Part shown: positions 21,656 to 33,751 of the stretch, piece by piece
Position numbering within the stretch: the stretch's first letter is position 1
Layout: every line of letters begins with the position of its first letter
NCBI RefSeq assembly: GCF_002575655.3
Contig: NC_053037.3
Location: 139,325,207-139,389,206 of the forward strand
Reading direction: 5' to 3'
DNA length: 64,000 nucleotides
DNA from: Aegilops tauschii subsp. strangulata
Taxonomy: Eukaryota > Streptophyta > Magnoliopsida > Poales > Poaceae
Notes under the pieces: generated by a model
Seen by the model: only the letters and a program-made list of their open reading frames with translations
What the model was told of the DNA's origin: nothing
Databases searched by the model: none
Made by a program: the position numbers and the translations under genes

Positions 21656-24037
21656 ATGGTTAGACCAGGTGGTCGTGGTCGCGGTGGCGATGCCCCACCA
21701 CCACCTGAGTACATGGCTGGTATGATCCAACAGTTCGAACTGAACCGCCAATTCATGGAAAATATGATGGCTCGGTTTCCTCGCCCCAATATGAACCAGC
21801 AGCTAGCCCAAGTGACTCTTCAAGATTTCATACGCCTCAACCCAACCATCTACCGCAGCTCAACTCAGCCTCTGGATGCTGATGACTGGCTCCGTGACAT
21901 CACCTATGAGATGGAGTCTGCTGATGTAGCCCCTGCCAGCTATGTCAATTTTGCTTCCTTCTTCTTGAAGGGACCCGCAGCTCAATGGTGGGACAGCCAC
22001 AGGCGTACTCTGCCAGCTGGAACAATCATCACATGGCCAGACTTCCAAGCAGCTTTCCGTGCCCGCTTCATTCCTCAGGGAGTCATGGACCGGAAGAAGC
22101 GTGAGTTCCGCAACCTCACCCAAGGCAACAAAACTGTTGAAGCTTATCAGCGGGAGTTTCTGGACTTGTCCCGCTATGCTGAAGAAGACATTGCAACTGA
22201 TGCACGCAGACAGGAGAAGTTCCGTGATGGACTACAAGCTGACATCAAGCTCGCACTTCTAGTGCATGACTTCGCCGATTTCGCCATCTTGGTGAATAAG
22301 GCCATCAATGTCGAGACTGGTCTACAGGAATACCAGAGCTCTCAGAGGCGCAACCGTGACACGGGCTCATCTTCGGGCTCGCCCTCCCAGAAGCGTAAGA
22401 TATGGATCCCAAACAGCATGTATCGTCCAAATGCACCTGCTCCCAGGAAATCTTATGCTGCATCGCGTCTGCCTCCTCCACCATCTAAGCAGTCAAAGCT
22501 ACCAGCTCCCCCACCTGGGGCTCCTGTTCCCACTCCCGATAATGGTCTGTGCTTCAAGTGTGGTCAACCGGGTCACTTTGCCAGGAACTGCTATCAGAAC
22601 CAGAATCAACTGGCCCTTCCAGCAGCTGGCCGTGGTAACAACCAGCCCCGCAACAACAATGCTAAGTCTCATGGTCGCGCTCATGCCAACCACGTTGATC
22701 TCAGCGAAGCTCAAGACCAGCCTGCTACTGTGATGGGTACACTCCTCGTAAATTCAGTACCAGCATCCGTTTTATTTGATACAGGAGCATCCCATTCATT
22801 CATATCAGCAGAATTTGCATTCCTGCATGGCATTCATTACGAAGAGATAAACACTCCGCTAGTGGTACACACCCCTGCGGGCCAATGCCAAACCTCTATG
22901 GTTAGTCGCGATGTTACTGTTGAAATTGAAGGACTGGAATTTCTTGTCTCTCCCATCGTACTGAAGTCCTGTAGCATTGATCTCATTCTGGGAATGAATT
23001 GGTTAAAAGCGCATACTGCTTCAATCGTTTGCACCACTAAGACCGTCCATCTGCTACACCCTTCAGATGAGATAGTTACTTACCAAGCCCATCTGGTGCA
23101 AAATGCCGAGGCAAGGCTCTATGCATTGAATGCATTGAACGCTGCACCACTCGAGGGCATTGAAAACATTCCCGTCGTGCGTGAATTCCTCGACGTTTTC
23201 CCTGAAGAACTTCCAGGGATTCCCCCTGCTAGAGCTGTCGAATTCATCATCGACTTGAAACCAGGCACCACTCCTATAGCCAAGCGACCCTACAAAATGC
23301 CGCCGCATGAACTCCTTGAGCTTAAGGAGGAAATCGACAAGTCTCTTCGCAAAGGATTCATTCGCCCAAGTTGCTCTCCTTGGGGAGCACCTTCTCTCTT
23401 TGTTAAGAAGAAGGACGGGACAAACCGGTTAGTTCAAGACTACCGTCCTATAAACCAAGCTACCATTCAGAATAAATACCCTCTTCCTCGGATCAATGAT
23501 CTGTATGATCAACTGGCGGGTTCGTCAGTGTTCTCTAAGCTCGACTTGAGGTTGGGCTACCACCAGATCCGTGTTCGCGAAGAGGATATCCCAAAGACCG
23601 CCTTCGTGACTCGCTATGGTTCATACGAGTACTCCGTCATGTCTTTCGGTTTAACCAATGCTCCAGCCACCTTCTCTCGTCTGATGAACTACATATTCAT
23701 GGATTACCTCGACAAGTTCGTCGTGGTTTATCTGGATGATATCCTGATATTTTCCAAGAACGAAGAAGAACATGCTGAACATCTTCGACTTGTGCTGGAA
23801 AAACTACGAGAACATCAACTATATGCCAAGTTCTCTAAATGTGAATTCTGGCTACCGGAAGTAACCTATCTGGGGCATGTCATCTCTAAGGATGGTATTG
23901 CCGTCAACCCGAGCGAGTTCAGGCTATTCTTGATTGGACTCCTCCCAAGAACGTTAAGCAAGTCAGAAGTTTTCTCGGTCTCGCCAGCTATTGCCGTCGA
24001 TTCGTCGAGAACTTCTCTAAGATCGCCAAGCCTCTGA
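21656..24037 (+). CDS. G1 gag-protease-reverse transcriptase, ended by a frameshift
   Basis: The frame is open from 21596, but I choose the ATG at 21656 because it follows an acceptor-like TATTAGCAG and opens a Gly/Arg-rich gag start. Residues about 60-230 are the gag capsid region ([17 protein letters not shown] and [11 protein letters not shown] segments). A CCHC knuckle lies near 299-312 ([14 protein letters not shown]), the protease active site DTGASHSF near 375, and the reverse transcriptase from about 560 with YLDD near 693. A one-base deletion near 23917 shifts the frame, so the last roughly 39 residues are out-of-frame sequence. The remainder of pol continues in another frame to 26133. 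Apart from this the catalytic residues look intact. Confidence 0.9.
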   Translation: MVRPGGRGRGGDAPPPPEYMAGMIQQFELNRQFMENMMARFPRPNMNQQLAQVTLQDFIRLNPTIYRSSTQPLDADDWLRDITYEMESADVAPASYVNFASFFLKGPAAQWWDSHRRTLPAGTIITWPDFQAAFRARFIPQGVMDRKKREFRNLTQGNKTVEAYQREFLDLSRYAEEDIATDARRQEKFRDGLQADIKLALLVHDFADFAILVNKAINVETGLQEYQSSQRRNRDTGSSSGSPSQKRKIWIPNSMYRPNAPAPRKSYAASRLPPPPSKQSKLPAPPPGAPVPTPDNGLCFKCGQPGHFARNCYQNQNQLALPAAGRGNNQPRNNNAKSHGRAHANHVDLSEAQDQPATVMGTLLVNSVPASVLFDTGASHSFISAEFAFLHGIHYEEINTPLVVHTPAGQCQTSMVSRDVTVEIEGLEFLVSPIVLKSCSIDLILGMNWLKAHTASIVCTTKTVHLLHPSDEIVTYQAHLVQNAEARLYALNALNAAPLEGIENIPVVREFLDVFPEELPGIPPARAVEFIIDLKPGTTPIAKRPYKMPPHELLELKEEIDKSLRKGFIRPSCSPWGAPSLFVKKKDGTNRLVQDYRPINQATIQNKYPLPRINDLYDQLAGSSVFSKLDLRLGYHQIRVREEDIPKTAFVTRYGSYEYSVMSFGLTNAPATFSRLMNYIFMDYLDKFVVVYLDDILIFSKNEEEHAEHLRLVLEKLREHQLYAKFSKCEFWLPEVTYLGHVISKDGIAVNPSEFRLFLIGLLPRTLSKSEVFSVSPAIAVDSSRTSLRSPSL

Positions 24038-26133
24038 CTAACCTGTTGCATAAGGGTGTCAAGTTCCAATGGACAGACAAATGTCAGGAAAGTTTCCAGG
24101 CACTCAAAGACAAGTTGACTTCTGCCCCAGTTCTAGCTCCACCTGATACTAAGAAGGACTTCGTCATTTACTGCGACGCTTCCCGTCAAGGGTTAGGCTG
24201 TGTCCTAATGCAAGACCGCAAAGTGATTGCTTATGCCTCTCGACAATTGCGCCCTCACGAAGAGAACTACCCAGTTCACGACCTCGAACTTGCTGCCGTC
24301 ATTCATGCGCTGAAGCAGTGGCGACATTACCTTCTCGGTAATCGTTGCGAGATCTTCACCGACCACCAAAGTCTGAAGTATCTGTTTACTCAGCCAGACC
24401 TGAACCTCCGCCAGCAGAGATGGATGGAGCTTGTTGCAGACTTTGACTTGGGTATTTCCTATACGCCAGGCAAGGCTAATGTAATGGCTGATGCCTTGAG
24501 CCGCAAGTCTTACTGCAACCACCTTCAGGTTCACAAAGTTCAGCCCTCGCTTGTTGAGGAATTCAGGAAGCTGAACCTCCATATTGTTCCTCCGGGTGCA
24601 CTCATTCCCCCTCCCAAGGAGTTTGGCAAGGTGAACCTCCACGTTGTTGCCCAGGGTTCCCTCAATACCCTAGTTGCTAAACCAGATCTCGAGGACAGCA
24701 TCAAAAGGCTACAGAAGTATGACTCTGAAGCCTACAAGATTAAGCGCTACCTCGCAGAAGGAAAGCCCTCATTCTTCACCATTTCTGAAGATGGCACCCT
24801 ATACTTCAAGGGCCGCCTAGTGGTGCCATGTACAGAGAAAAACCTGGATATGGCACAGGAAGTTATGAAAGAAGCTCATGATACGCCTCTATGCATCCAT
24901 CCTGGTAGTACAAAGATGTACCAAGACATCCGTCAGAGATTCTGGTGGACTAATATGAAGCAAGACATTGCTCGTTATGTTGCTGAGTGTGACGTTTGCC
25001 GTCGAATCAAAGCAGAACATCAAAGGCCTGCTGGAACTCTGCAACCTATCTCTATTCCTGAATGGAAATGGGACCATGTTGAAATGGACTTCGTCACTGG
25101 ATTTCCCAAATCACAGAAAGGTAATGATGCTATTCTTGTCGTCATTGACCGACTTTCCAAAGTTGCACATTTTCTGGCAGTCAAAGAAACGATCACTGCT
25201 AGCCAGTTGGCAACGCTCTATATGTCCAGGATTGTTTCACTCCACGGTATTCCATTGGTTATCAGTTCAGACCGTGGTAGCTTATTCACTTCAAGATTCT
25301 GGGCAAGTTTCCAAGAAGCAATGGGAACTCATCTGTCATTCAGTACTGCGTTTCATCCTCAATCGCAAGGACAAGTTGAACGCGTCAATCAAGTTCTCGA
25401 AGACATGCTTCGAGCTTGCGTTATTTCCTTCGGCAAGAAATGGGAGGAATCTCTCCCGTATGCTGAGTTCTCTTATAATAATAGCTATCAAGCTAGTCTG
25501 AAGATGGCCCCCTTCAAAGTGTTATATGGACGAAAGTGCCGAACCCCTCTGAACTGGTCAGAAACTGGGGAACGTCCACTCTTCGGTCCGGATATTATCC
25601 AAGATGCCGAAGAACAAGTCCGCATTATTCGCGAGAATCTCAAGACTGCTCAGTCACGTCAGAAGAGTCAGTATGACCGTCATCATAAAGACATGGTCTA
25701 TCAACCTGGCGAAAAGGCTTATCTTCGAGTCACACCTATGAAGGGTGCTCACCGCTTCGGGATCAAGGGCAAACTAGCTCCTCGCTATATTGGCCCATTC
25801 ACTATTCTTGAAAGGCGTGGAAAAGTGGCATACCAACTGGAACTACCGCTGAACCTTTCTCAGGTTCACGATGTGTTCCATGTGTCACAGCTCCGCCGAT
25901 GCTTCAAGGATCCAATCCGAGCTGTGGATCATGAAGTGCTCGAATTGCAGCAAGACCTCTCCTATAAGGAGCGTCCGGTCCGCATTCTCGACCAAGCTGA
26001 ACGCCGCACACGTCAGAAGGCGATCAAGTTTCTCAAAGTCCAGTGGTCGCACCATTCTGAAGATGAGGCCACTTGGGAACGAGAGGATCGTCTGCGCGAA
26101 GAATACCCCGCACTGTTTCCTTCTACCTCCTAA
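23917..26133 (+). CDS. G1 pol continuation: RT end, RNase H, integrase, chromodomain-like tail
   Basis: This frame takes over at the frameshift (first in-frame ATG 24046). It holds the end of the reverse transcriptase and RNase H ([18 protein letters not shown] and MADALSRK segments). The integrase follows, with an HHCC zinc finger (the H of HPGSTKM to the CDVC pair, about 24890-24997) and a core with Asp in EMDFVTG, Asp in SSDRG and Glu in QVERVNQ. The C-terminal 55 residues ([12 protein letters not shown] to EEYPALF) resemble the chromodomain of chromoviruses, which guides integration to certain chromatin. The stop codon TAA (26131-26133) overlaps the left arm of the stem-loop. Confidence 0.9.
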   Translation, partial: VQAILDWTPPKNVKQVRSFLGLASYCRRFVENFSKIAKPLTNLLHKGVKFQWTDKCQESFQALKDKLTSAPVLAPPDTKKDFVIYCDASRQGLGCVLMQDRKVIAYASRQLRPHEENYPVHDLELAAVIHALKQWRHYLLGNRCEIFTDHQSLKYLFTQPDLNLRQQRWMELVADFDLGISYTPGKANVMADALSRKSYCNHLQVHKVQPSLVEEFRKLNLHIVPPGALIPPPKEFGKVNLHVVAQGSLNTLVAKPDLEDSIKRLQKYDSEAYKIKRYLAEGKPSFFTISEDGTLYFKGRLVVPCTEKNLDMAQEVMKEAHDTPLCIHPGSTKMYQDIRQRFWWTNMKQDIARYVAECDVCRRIKAEHQRPAGTLQPISIPEWKWDHVEMDFVTGFPKSQKGNDAILVVIDRLSKVAHFLAVKETITASQLATLYMSRIVSLHGIPLVISSDRGSLFTSRFWASFQEAMGTHLSFSTAFHPQSQGQVERVNQVLEDMLRACVISFGKKWEESLPYAEFSYNNSYQASLKMAPFKVLYGRKCRTPLNWSETGERPLFGPDIIQDAEEQVRIIRENLKTAQSRQKSQYDRHHKDMVYQPGEKAYLRVTPMKGAHRFGIKGKLAPRYIGPFTILERRGKVAYQLELPLNLSQVHDVFHVSQLRRCFKDPIRAVDHEVLELQQDLSYKERPVRILDQAERRTRQKAIKFLKVQWSHHSEDEATWEREDRLREEYPALFPSTS

Positions 26134-26150
26134 ATCTCGGGACGAGATTT
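26132..26150 (+). other. Stem-loop before the 3' LTR of G1
   Basis: An 8-bp perfect stem (AAATCTCG / CGAGATTT) encloses a GGA loop, 18 nt before the 3' LTR. The G-rich tract GTGGAGGAGATT that follows is the likely polypurine tract. Here the structure overlaps the pol stop codon and is otherwise non-coding. Confidence 0.8.
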
Positions 26151-26168
26151 CTTGTAGTGGAGGAGATT

Positions 26169-29100
26169 TGTAACACCCTGAGAATCATGCTACAGTAACC
26201 CCCTGTGATTAAGCTAATCATGTTGCTAAACAGGGCTTGATCACATTTGAATCACCTTCCTTTCAAACTCCTAGCTCAAACTTCAAATATAATTAAAGTG
26301 AAAAATAAAAGTTTTCAAAAACTCAAACAAAAATGTTCTGTGGGTGCTAAATAATACACTGGCAATTATGGTGGAAAAAACTCCTTTTTATAAAATGCCT
26401 AAATGCTTTAAATGAAATAAAACAGAAAAGGGAATAAGCAAATAAAAAGAAAACAAAAACAGTCAGAGAAAAAGAAAAAAAGGAGCAGGCCTCCCCCCCA
26501 CTGCCCCCCCGGCCCAAACTGGGCCGCACCCCCGCGCCCCCGGCCCAGCCCACCTCCTCCCTCGCCCCTTCCATGTTCCCCCGACCGGGTCGGAACAGGG
26601 GCGCGCTGCCGCCGCACCCCCTCGCCGGCGGTGAACCCCGCGAGAGGATAAGGGCGCCAGCGGCCCCCGCTCCCTCGGGCCTCTCTCCCACTCACCCCGC
26701 TCACTCCCTCGGCCTCTGCGCCTCTCCCCCGGATCCGCGCCGCTCTCCTCTTCCCCACGCCCGACGCGCTCGCCGCCGTTCACCGTCGTTCACACGGCCA
26801 CCGTACCCACCTCGCCGCCCCAAGGTGTCTCCAAGGACCGCCGTCGCCCGCTGCATCGTCTGGTGCATCCCGTTGGAGACCGGAGCCCCTACAACGAGCA
26901 CACCGAGCTCGTCTTCCCCGCACGGCCGCCGTCGATCGCCGCCCCATTTCGCCTCCGACGAGCCTCCCCGAGCACGCTGCCGTCCCCCTACAGCCGCGCG
27001 GTGAGCTCCTCTACCTCCTCCCCCTCTCCGCTAGCTCGCCCGCGCTCCGTAGCTGCCCCCCCACGCGCGCCCGAACGCCGCGCCGCGAGGCTCGCCGCCG
27101 GCGGGTCTCCGGTGACCAAATGGGCACGGGGTCAAGCCCGTTACACTCCCCGCCGTTTGTAGATGCCCCCCAGCCCCTCCGCTTTTTCGATAGCTCGCCG
27201 TAGCCATGTCTCCGTCGAGCACCCGTGCGCGCCGCCGCCTCCGCCGCTCGCCGGCGCCGATTCCGGCCAAGTCCGGCGAAGCCCCGGCCACCACTGGATG
27301 CGGCGCTGCGAGTTCTTTCGAATGGGCCTAGCCCCGTTCCTCCCCGAGCCCCGTAGCGCGATTCCGGCCAACTCCGGCGAGGGACCGCCGCGGTTTTGGT
27401 CGCCGGAGTTGCGCCGGCGCCGGCCGCCGACGTGGCTGGCCTGGCCCCACCCCCAGTGTCCCTGCCAGTGGCCCCCACGGGCCCCAGTTGACTGGGTTGA
27501 CCCAGTCAACTGCTGACTGGGCAGGCCCAGTCACTGACATGCGGGCCCCGCCGCAAAAATTAAAAAAAAGAAAAGAAAAAGAAAATGTTTTGTAAATAAA
27601 AATAATTAGTTTAATTAATCTCTCACTGACAGGTGGGCCCAGTAGTTAATTAACTAAAAAACTAATTAGTTAATCCTCTGTTAACCCACTGTCTATGACA
27701 GGTGGGTCCCCCTTGTCAGTTTGACCAGTCAACCCGGACTGTTAACCGCTGACGTCACTCCTACGTCATGCTGACGTCATATCCCTTTTTCTGTTAATTA
27801 AATAATTCCATAAATTCAAATAAACTTTGAAAATTCATATCTTTTAAACCGTAACTCGGATGAAAATGTTTTCTATATGAAAGTTGCTCAGAACGACGAG
27901 ACGAATCCAAATACGCGGTCCGTTCGTCCACCACACCTCCCTAACCTATCGAACTAGCAACTTTCCCCCTCCGGTCCGTCTGTCCGAAAGCGCGAAACAT
28001 CGGGAATACCTCCCGGATGTTCCCCCCTTCACCGGTACCACCTACTGTCGCGTTAGGACACCCCTAGCACCGCTCACTGTCATGTCACGCATCGTCATGC
28101 TTATGTTTGCATTGTATTTACTGTTTCTTCCCCCTCTTCTCTCCGGTAGACTACGAGACCGACACTGCTGCTGCCCAGTTCGACTACGGAGTCGACGACC
28201 CCTCCTACTTGCCAGAGCAACCAGGCAAGCCCCCCCCCTTGATCACCAGATATCGCCTACTCTCCTCTATACTGCTTGCATTAGAGTAGTGTAGCATGTT
28301 ACTGCTTTTCGATATCCTATTCTGATGCATAGCCTATCCTTGCTACTACTGTTGATACCTTTACCTGCAATCCTACATGCTTAGTATAGGATGCTAGATT
28401 TCCATCAGTGGCCCTACATTCTTGTCCGTCTGCTGTGCTACACTATCGGGCCGTGATCACCTGGGCGGTGATCGCGGGTATATACTTATATACTATATAC
28501 ATGACACATGTGATGACTAAAGTCGGGTCGGCTCGTAGGAGTACCCGCAAGTGGATCTTTGTGGCGGAGCGACAGGGCAGGTTGAGACCGCCTAGGTAAG
28601 AGGTGGGCCTGGCCCTGGTCGGCGTTCGCGGATACTTAACACGCTTAACGAGATCTTGGTATTTGATCTGAGTCTGGCCATTTGGTCTATACGCACTAGC
28701 CATCTACGCGGGAGTAGTTATGGGTATCCCGGCGTCGTGGTATCAGCCGAAGCCTTCGTGACGTCAGCGACTGAGTGGCGCGCGCCGTGTTGGACCGCTA
28801 TGACGTAACCGCTGTGATCGTGTGGGTTGCTAGGTCTGCTCGCGGCCGCGTTCGCAACGTGCAGGTGTGCATAGGGCGATGGGCCCAGACCCCTGCGCGC
28901 TTAGGATTAGACCGGCGTGCTGACCGCTCTCTTGTGCTTAGGTGGGGCTGCGACGCGTTGATCTTACGAGGCCGGGCATGACCCAGAAAAGTGTGTCCGG
29001 CCAATTGGGATCGAGCGTGTTGGGTTATGTGGTGCACCCCTGCAGGGAAGTTTATCTATTCGAATAGCCGTGTCCCTCGGTAAAAGGACGACCCGGAGTT

Positions 29101-29887
29101 GTACCTTGAGCTTATGACAACTAGAACTGGATACTGAATAAAATACACCCTTCCAAGTGCCAGATACAACCCGGTGATCGCTCTCTAACAGGGCGACGAG
29201 GAGGGGATTGCCGGGTAGGATTATGCTATGCGATGCTACTTGGAGGACTTCACTCTATTCTCTTCTATATGCTGCAAGATGGAGATGACCAGAAGCGTAG
29301 TCTTCGACAGGACTAGCTATCCCCCTTTTAATTCTGGCATTCTGCAGTTCAGTCCACTGATATGCCCCTTTACACATATACCCATGCATATGTAGTGTAG
29401 CTCCTTGCTTGCGAGTACTTTGGATGAGTACTCACGGTTGCTTCTCTCCCTCTTTTCCCCCCTTTCCTTTCTATCTGGTTGTCGCAACCAGATGTTGGAG
29501 TCCAGGAGCCAGACGCCACCGTCGACGACGACACCTACGGCACTGGAGGTGCCTACTACTATGTGCAGGCCGCTGACGACGACCAGGAGTAGTTAGGAGG
29601 TCCCAGGCAGGAGGCCTTGCCTCTTCGATCGTTGCTACTTTTGTGCTAGCCTTCTTAAGGCAAAACTTGTTTAACTTATGTCTGTACTCAGATATTGTTG
29701 CTTCCGCTGACTCGTCTGTGATCGAGCACTTGTATTCGAGCCCTCGAGGCCCCTGGCTTGTATTATGATGCTTGTATGACTTATTTATGTTGTAGAGTTG
29801 TGTTGTGATATCTTCCCGTGAGTCCCTGATCGTGATCGTACACATTTGCGTGCATGATTAGTGTACGGTCAAATCGGGGGCGTCACA
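26169..29887 (+). repeat. 3' LTR of G1
   Basis: It is nearly identical to 16602-20322. It differs by about 18-20 substitutions and single-base changes in C runs. It repeats the bZIP-type cluster (27750-27779), the exon-like blocks (28150-28224, 29492-29592) and the 28-bp inverted repeat. Confidence 0.95.
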
Positions 29888-29892
29888 ATACT
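29888..29892. repeat. Target site duplication ATACT (right) of G1
   Basis: This is the partner of 16597-16601. The Copia leader resumes here. Confidence 0.95.
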
Positions 29893-30400
29893 CATCGACA
29901 TGCAAGTCGTGATTCCTATTAAAAGAACATGATCAATCTCATACATCACATATATTTCATTCATCACATCCTTTTAGCCATATCACATCACAAGGCATAT
30001 GCTGCAAAAACAAGTTAGACGTCCTCTAATTGTTGTTGCATGTTTTTATGTGGCTTTTATAGGTTTCTAGTAAGAACGTTTCTTACCTACGTAAAACCAC
30101 AACGTGATATGCCAACTTCTATTTACCCTTCATAAGGACCCTTTTCATCGAATCCGATCCGACTAAAGTGGGAGAGACAGACACCCGCTAGCCACCTTAT
30201 GCAACTAGTGCATGTCAGTCGGTGGAACCTGTCTCACGTAAGCATATGTGTAAGGTCGGTCCGGGCCGCTTCATCCCACGATGCCGCCGAATCAAGATAA
30301 GACTAGTAACGACAAGTAAATTGACAATATCGACGCGCACAACTGCTTTGTGTTCTACTCGTGCATAGAAACTACGCATAGACCTAGCTCATGATGCCAC
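29893..30400 (-). other. Copia 5' leader with primer binding site
   Basis: This is the LTR-proximal leader of the Angela-type Copia. The minus strand reads TGGCATCATGAGC next to the LTR (about 30387-30399), a slightly altered form of the Met-tRNA primer site TGGTATCAGAGC. I see nothing else coding here. Confidence 0.8.
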
Positions 30401-32091
30401 TGTTGGAGATCGTTGTAGAAATTAAAAAATTTCTACGCATCACCAAGAACAATCTATGGAGTCTTCTAGCAACGAGAGGAAAAAGAGTGCATCTACATAC
30501 CCTTGTAGATCGCGAGCGGAAGCGTTCAAGTGAACGGGGTTGATGGAGTCGTACTCGTCGTGATCCAAATCACCGATGACCGAGCGCCGAACGGATGGCA
30601 CCTCCGCGTTCAACACACGTACGGTTGAGGAAGACGTCTCCTCCTTCTTGATCCAGCAAGGGGAGGGAGAGGTTGATGGAGATCTAGCAGCACGACGGCG
30701 TGGTGGTGGAAGCAGCGGGGATCTCGGCAGGGCTTCGCCAAGCTCAGCGAGAGGGAGAGGTGTCACGGGAGAGAGAGGAAGGCGCCAAGGGCTTGGGGTG
30801 CTCTCCCATGCGCCTCCCCACTATATATAGGGGTGGAGGGGGCTGGTTTCTTGCCCTCCAAGTCCATTGGGGCGTTGGCAAAGGTGGGGGAAAGAAATCC
30901 CATCATTTCCCTTCCCTACCGATTGTTATCCCCCTTTTTTAGGGATCTTGATCTTATCCCTTCGGGATATGATCTTATTCCTTCTAAGGTGGGATCTTGG
31001 TGCGCCTTGACCAGGGGTGTGGGGCCTTGCCCCCACTACCCACGTTCATGTGGGTCCCCCCATGCAGGTGGCCCCACTTCGGAACCTTCTAGAACCTTCG
31101 CGGTACAATACCGAAAAATCCCGAACATTTTCCGGTGGCCAAAATAGGACTTCCCATATATAAATCTTTACCTCCGGACCATTCTGGAACTCCTCGTGAC
31201 GTCCGGGATCTCATCCGGGACTCCGAAAAACTTTCGGTTAACCGCATACTAATATCTCTACAACTCTAGCGTCACCGAACCTTAAGTGTGTAGACCCTAC
31301 GGGTTCGGGAGACATGCAGACATGACCGAGATGACTCTCCGGTCAATAACCAACAGCGGTATCTGGATACCCATGTTGGCTCCCACATTTTCCACGATGA
31401 TCTCATCGGATGAACCACGATGTCGAGGATTCAATCAATCCCGTATACAATTCCCTTTGTCAATCGGTACGTTACTTGCCCGAGATTCGATCGTCGGTAT
31501 CCAATACCTTGTTCAATCTCGTTACCGACAAGTCACTTTACTCATACCGTAATGCATGATCCCGTGACCAAACACTTGGTCACATTGAGCTCATTATGAT
31601 GATGCATTACCGAGTGGGCCCAGAGATACCTCTCCGTCATACGGAGTGACAAATCCCAGTCTCGATTCATGCCAACCCAACAGACACTTTCGGAGATACC
31701 CGTAGTGCACCTTTATAGCCACCCAGTTACGTTGTGACGTTTGGCACACCCAAAGCACTCCTATGGTATCCGGGAGTTGTACAATCTCATGGTCTAAGGA
31801 AATGATACTTGACATTTGGAAAAGCTCTAGCAAATGAACTACACGATCTGTGCTATGCTTAGGATTGGGATCAATGACATCCAATGTCCATAGTCAGGAA
31901 ACCATGACTATCTGTTGATCAACGAGCTAGTCAACTAGAGGCTCACTAGGGACATGTTGTGGTCTATGTATTCACACATGTATTACGATTTCCGAATAAC
32001 ACAATTATAGCATGAACAATAGGCAATTATCATGAACAAGGAAATATAATAATAACCATTTTATTATTGCCTCTAGGGCATATTTCCAACA
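30401..32091 (-). repeat. 5' LTR of the Angela-type Copia
   Basis: This 1691-bp LTR carries the same termini as 10093-11825. The plus strand shows a TATATATAGG tract near 30822-30833 in both copies. It lacks about 42 bp near 31868 relative to the 3' LTR. Confidence 0.95.
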
Positions 32092-32096
32092 GGTGA
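32092..32096. repeat. Target site duplication GGTGA (right) of the Angela-type Copia
   Basis: This is the partner of 10088-10092. Confidence 0.95.
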
Positions 32097-32508
32097 CCCT
32101 ACACACCAGATGTGATTTATGGGCAGATTTGGAACATTTTTGGATAAAGTAAAATTGCAACTCAATTTTACTAAAAGGCCCCAAAGGAAGAATTGAAGTT
32201 GAGTTGGATAAAAGGAAATTTGAAGAACAAAGCAAATGTGTTATGGATGATTCCACGCCAATGGAATGGTTTAGTATAGCTCCCTAAGTATTGGGAGGAT
32301 ATGTTATAAAGAGAAATCACCATGTGAATTCCGTTGATTTAAATAGATCAAAATCTATGCAATTTATTTAGTTCAGTTTTTAAAAATTAAATGACATGAT
32401 GGCATGATGACATGATGCAATGAAAAATAAAAGAGCAAGCACAAAAGAAACACACGGTGATCACGAAAATATGGAAGGCTTCTGGAGCGTCGGTCTCGGG
32501 GCGTCACA
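32097..32508 (-). repeat. 5' LTR of element A, second part
   Basis: This resumes the LTR exactly where the Copia split it. It matches 2544-2955 and ends with GGGGCGTCACA at 32508, the outer edge of element A. Confidence 0.95.
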
Positions 32509-33225
32509 GAGGAGCCCGACTCCTCTGCAGGAAGCGGCTTGGCTCTGCAAGCAGCACCATACTTCATTTTGGACCACCCAAGCCGACATGGACGGCTGGA
32601 GCACCTGTCCACGGTGTAGCATTGGCCATGCCTAATAACATGAAAAGAAAAGAAAACAAAAACCACAAAAACGCGTGCCCGCTCCGCGCGTCGGACAAAT
32701 GCTACTATTGTGAGCTGAGTTTCGGGACAACGATCGGACGGCCACACAATTCGCCTTGAAAGCCAAACTATAACCAGTTCATACAAGAAATAAGAATGTT
32801 TAGTGTCAAAAACGTTTTTATATTAGAGCATCTACAGCCAAGCACCTCAGACCCTCCTCAAACGCTCAGCCGGGCGGCCCGGTCAATGACCAGTCAAAAC
32901 AAAAATGACTCAGGCAGACGCCACAAACGGGTCTCAAACGCCAAGGCTGACAGGCACCCCTCATGTCCAACACAAATCTGGTCCAGATATGAGGAGGCCC
33001 ACGTCGGACTAACGATGGGGTCCCTCAGGAAAACACTTCGAAAACCGGCGGTCCGAAGCTCTCGTCAGACCGATGCGTCGGGTAGCACCACTTCGGCGGG
33101 CCGCGTAGTGCCTAGCCCGACTATTTAAGCCAACCGCCGGCACCGAAACCCTACCCGTCCATATTTTCCCTCTCTCGTCTGTCGCCTCCGCACTTTCCAA
33201 TCGTCCTCCGCCACCACTAGTAGCC
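32509..33225. other. Unassigned island between two LTR elements
   Basis: This is not similar to any other part of the window. From about 32826 the text AGAGCATCTACAGCC and the following GC-rich sequence look like the end of a DNA transposon, but I cannot find a matching inverted end. A TATA-like CTATTTAAG lies at 33121-33129, followed by a pyrimidine-rich stretch resembling a plant 5' UTR leading to the ATG at 33226. Confidence 0.4.
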
Positions 33226-33744
33226 ATGTCCTCATGATGTCGGGTAAGGATCTATCCATATCTAACGCCGGAGCACCGACTGCAGCTCCTTGAGCATATC
33301 CGGGCAAGGCGTGAAGCCTGGATCGCCGCGGGGCTACCGCCGAACATGGTGGATCTGAAGGACTTTGAGGTGGAGGAGGAGGAGGTTGATGAAGAGGAGG
33401 AGGTTGAGATGAAGGACGAGGATGAGGAGGAGGAGCCAAAGAAGAATGTGGGGAACGATGGGGATGCGGATCTGCAGGCGGAGCAGCAGAAGATCCTCGA
33501 TTCCCTTCGGTTGGAATCGAAGGCGGAGGCCAGACGCCGTCGTCGACAGGAGGCGGAGGCTAGAGAGGCTAGAAGCCGTCGCCGGCAGGAGGAGGAGGAG
33601 GCAGAGCACGCCGCAGAAGTTGAAGAGATGCTCGCGTTTATACCCAGTGCCCAACACCGACGTCGTGGACATCGCCCACGACAATGCATAGTGGCTAGCG
33701 TCGCATACTACGTAGGTTTTTTTGCATGGTTTGTATGGATTTAG
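33226..33744 (+). pseudogene. Broken ORF encoding an acidic/Arg-rich coiled-coil-like protein
   Basis: The ATG at 33226 is followed by a stop after three codons. A second frame is open through 33346-33744. Its upstream part reads without stops back to about 33250 (including LTPEHRLQLLEHIRARRE), then an ATG-started stretch from 33346 has a very acidic block (mostly Glu and Asp, about residues 8-36). An Arg/Glu/Ala heptad-like block follows (about 45-85). The frame runs on past plausible protein into unrelated sequence. One single-base change near 33247 would explain the broken start. I do not recognise the family. The context suggests a transposon-carried or captured gene remnant, not a working host gene. 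Confidence 0.45.
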
Positions 33745-33751
33745 GGGATGA

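Larger units (their letters stand above)
16602..29887 (+). mobile_element. G1, nearly intact chromovirus (Ty3/Gypsy) with 3.7-kb LTRs
   Basis: G1 is 13,286 bp with LTRs of 3721 and 3719 bp, a perfect 5-bp target duplication, a Met-tRNA primer site, an accessory ORF, a gag-pol reading frame with one visible frameshift, a stem-loop, and a purine tract. By eye I count roughly 18-20 substitutions between the LTRs (about 0.5%). With the commonly used grass rate of 1.3e-8 per site per year that suggests about 0.2 million years, the youngest insertion in the nest. The order RT-RNase H-integrase and the chromodomain-like C terminus place it in the chromoviruses, probably the Tekay/Del branch. Confidence 0.95.
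10093..32091 (-). mobile_element. Angela-type Copia retrotransposon (split by G1)
   Basis: The element runs on the minus strand with LTRs at 30401-32091 (5') and 10093-11825 (3'). Its own length without the nested G1 and the extra TSD copy is about 8.7 kb. Domain order is gag, protease, integrase, reverse transcriptase, RNase H, which is diagnostic of Copia. The minus-strand LTR start TGTTGGAAATATGCCC is that of the Angela/BARE group. The polyprotein is broken by two frameshifts. G1 sits in the untranslated leader between the 5' LTR and gag. Confidence 0.95.

Noticed and set aside
33346..33744. Intact host gene for an acidic nuclear protein
   Set aside because: The only ATG in a promoter-like context hits a stop after three codons, the frame has no proper start, and its end runs into unrelated sequence.
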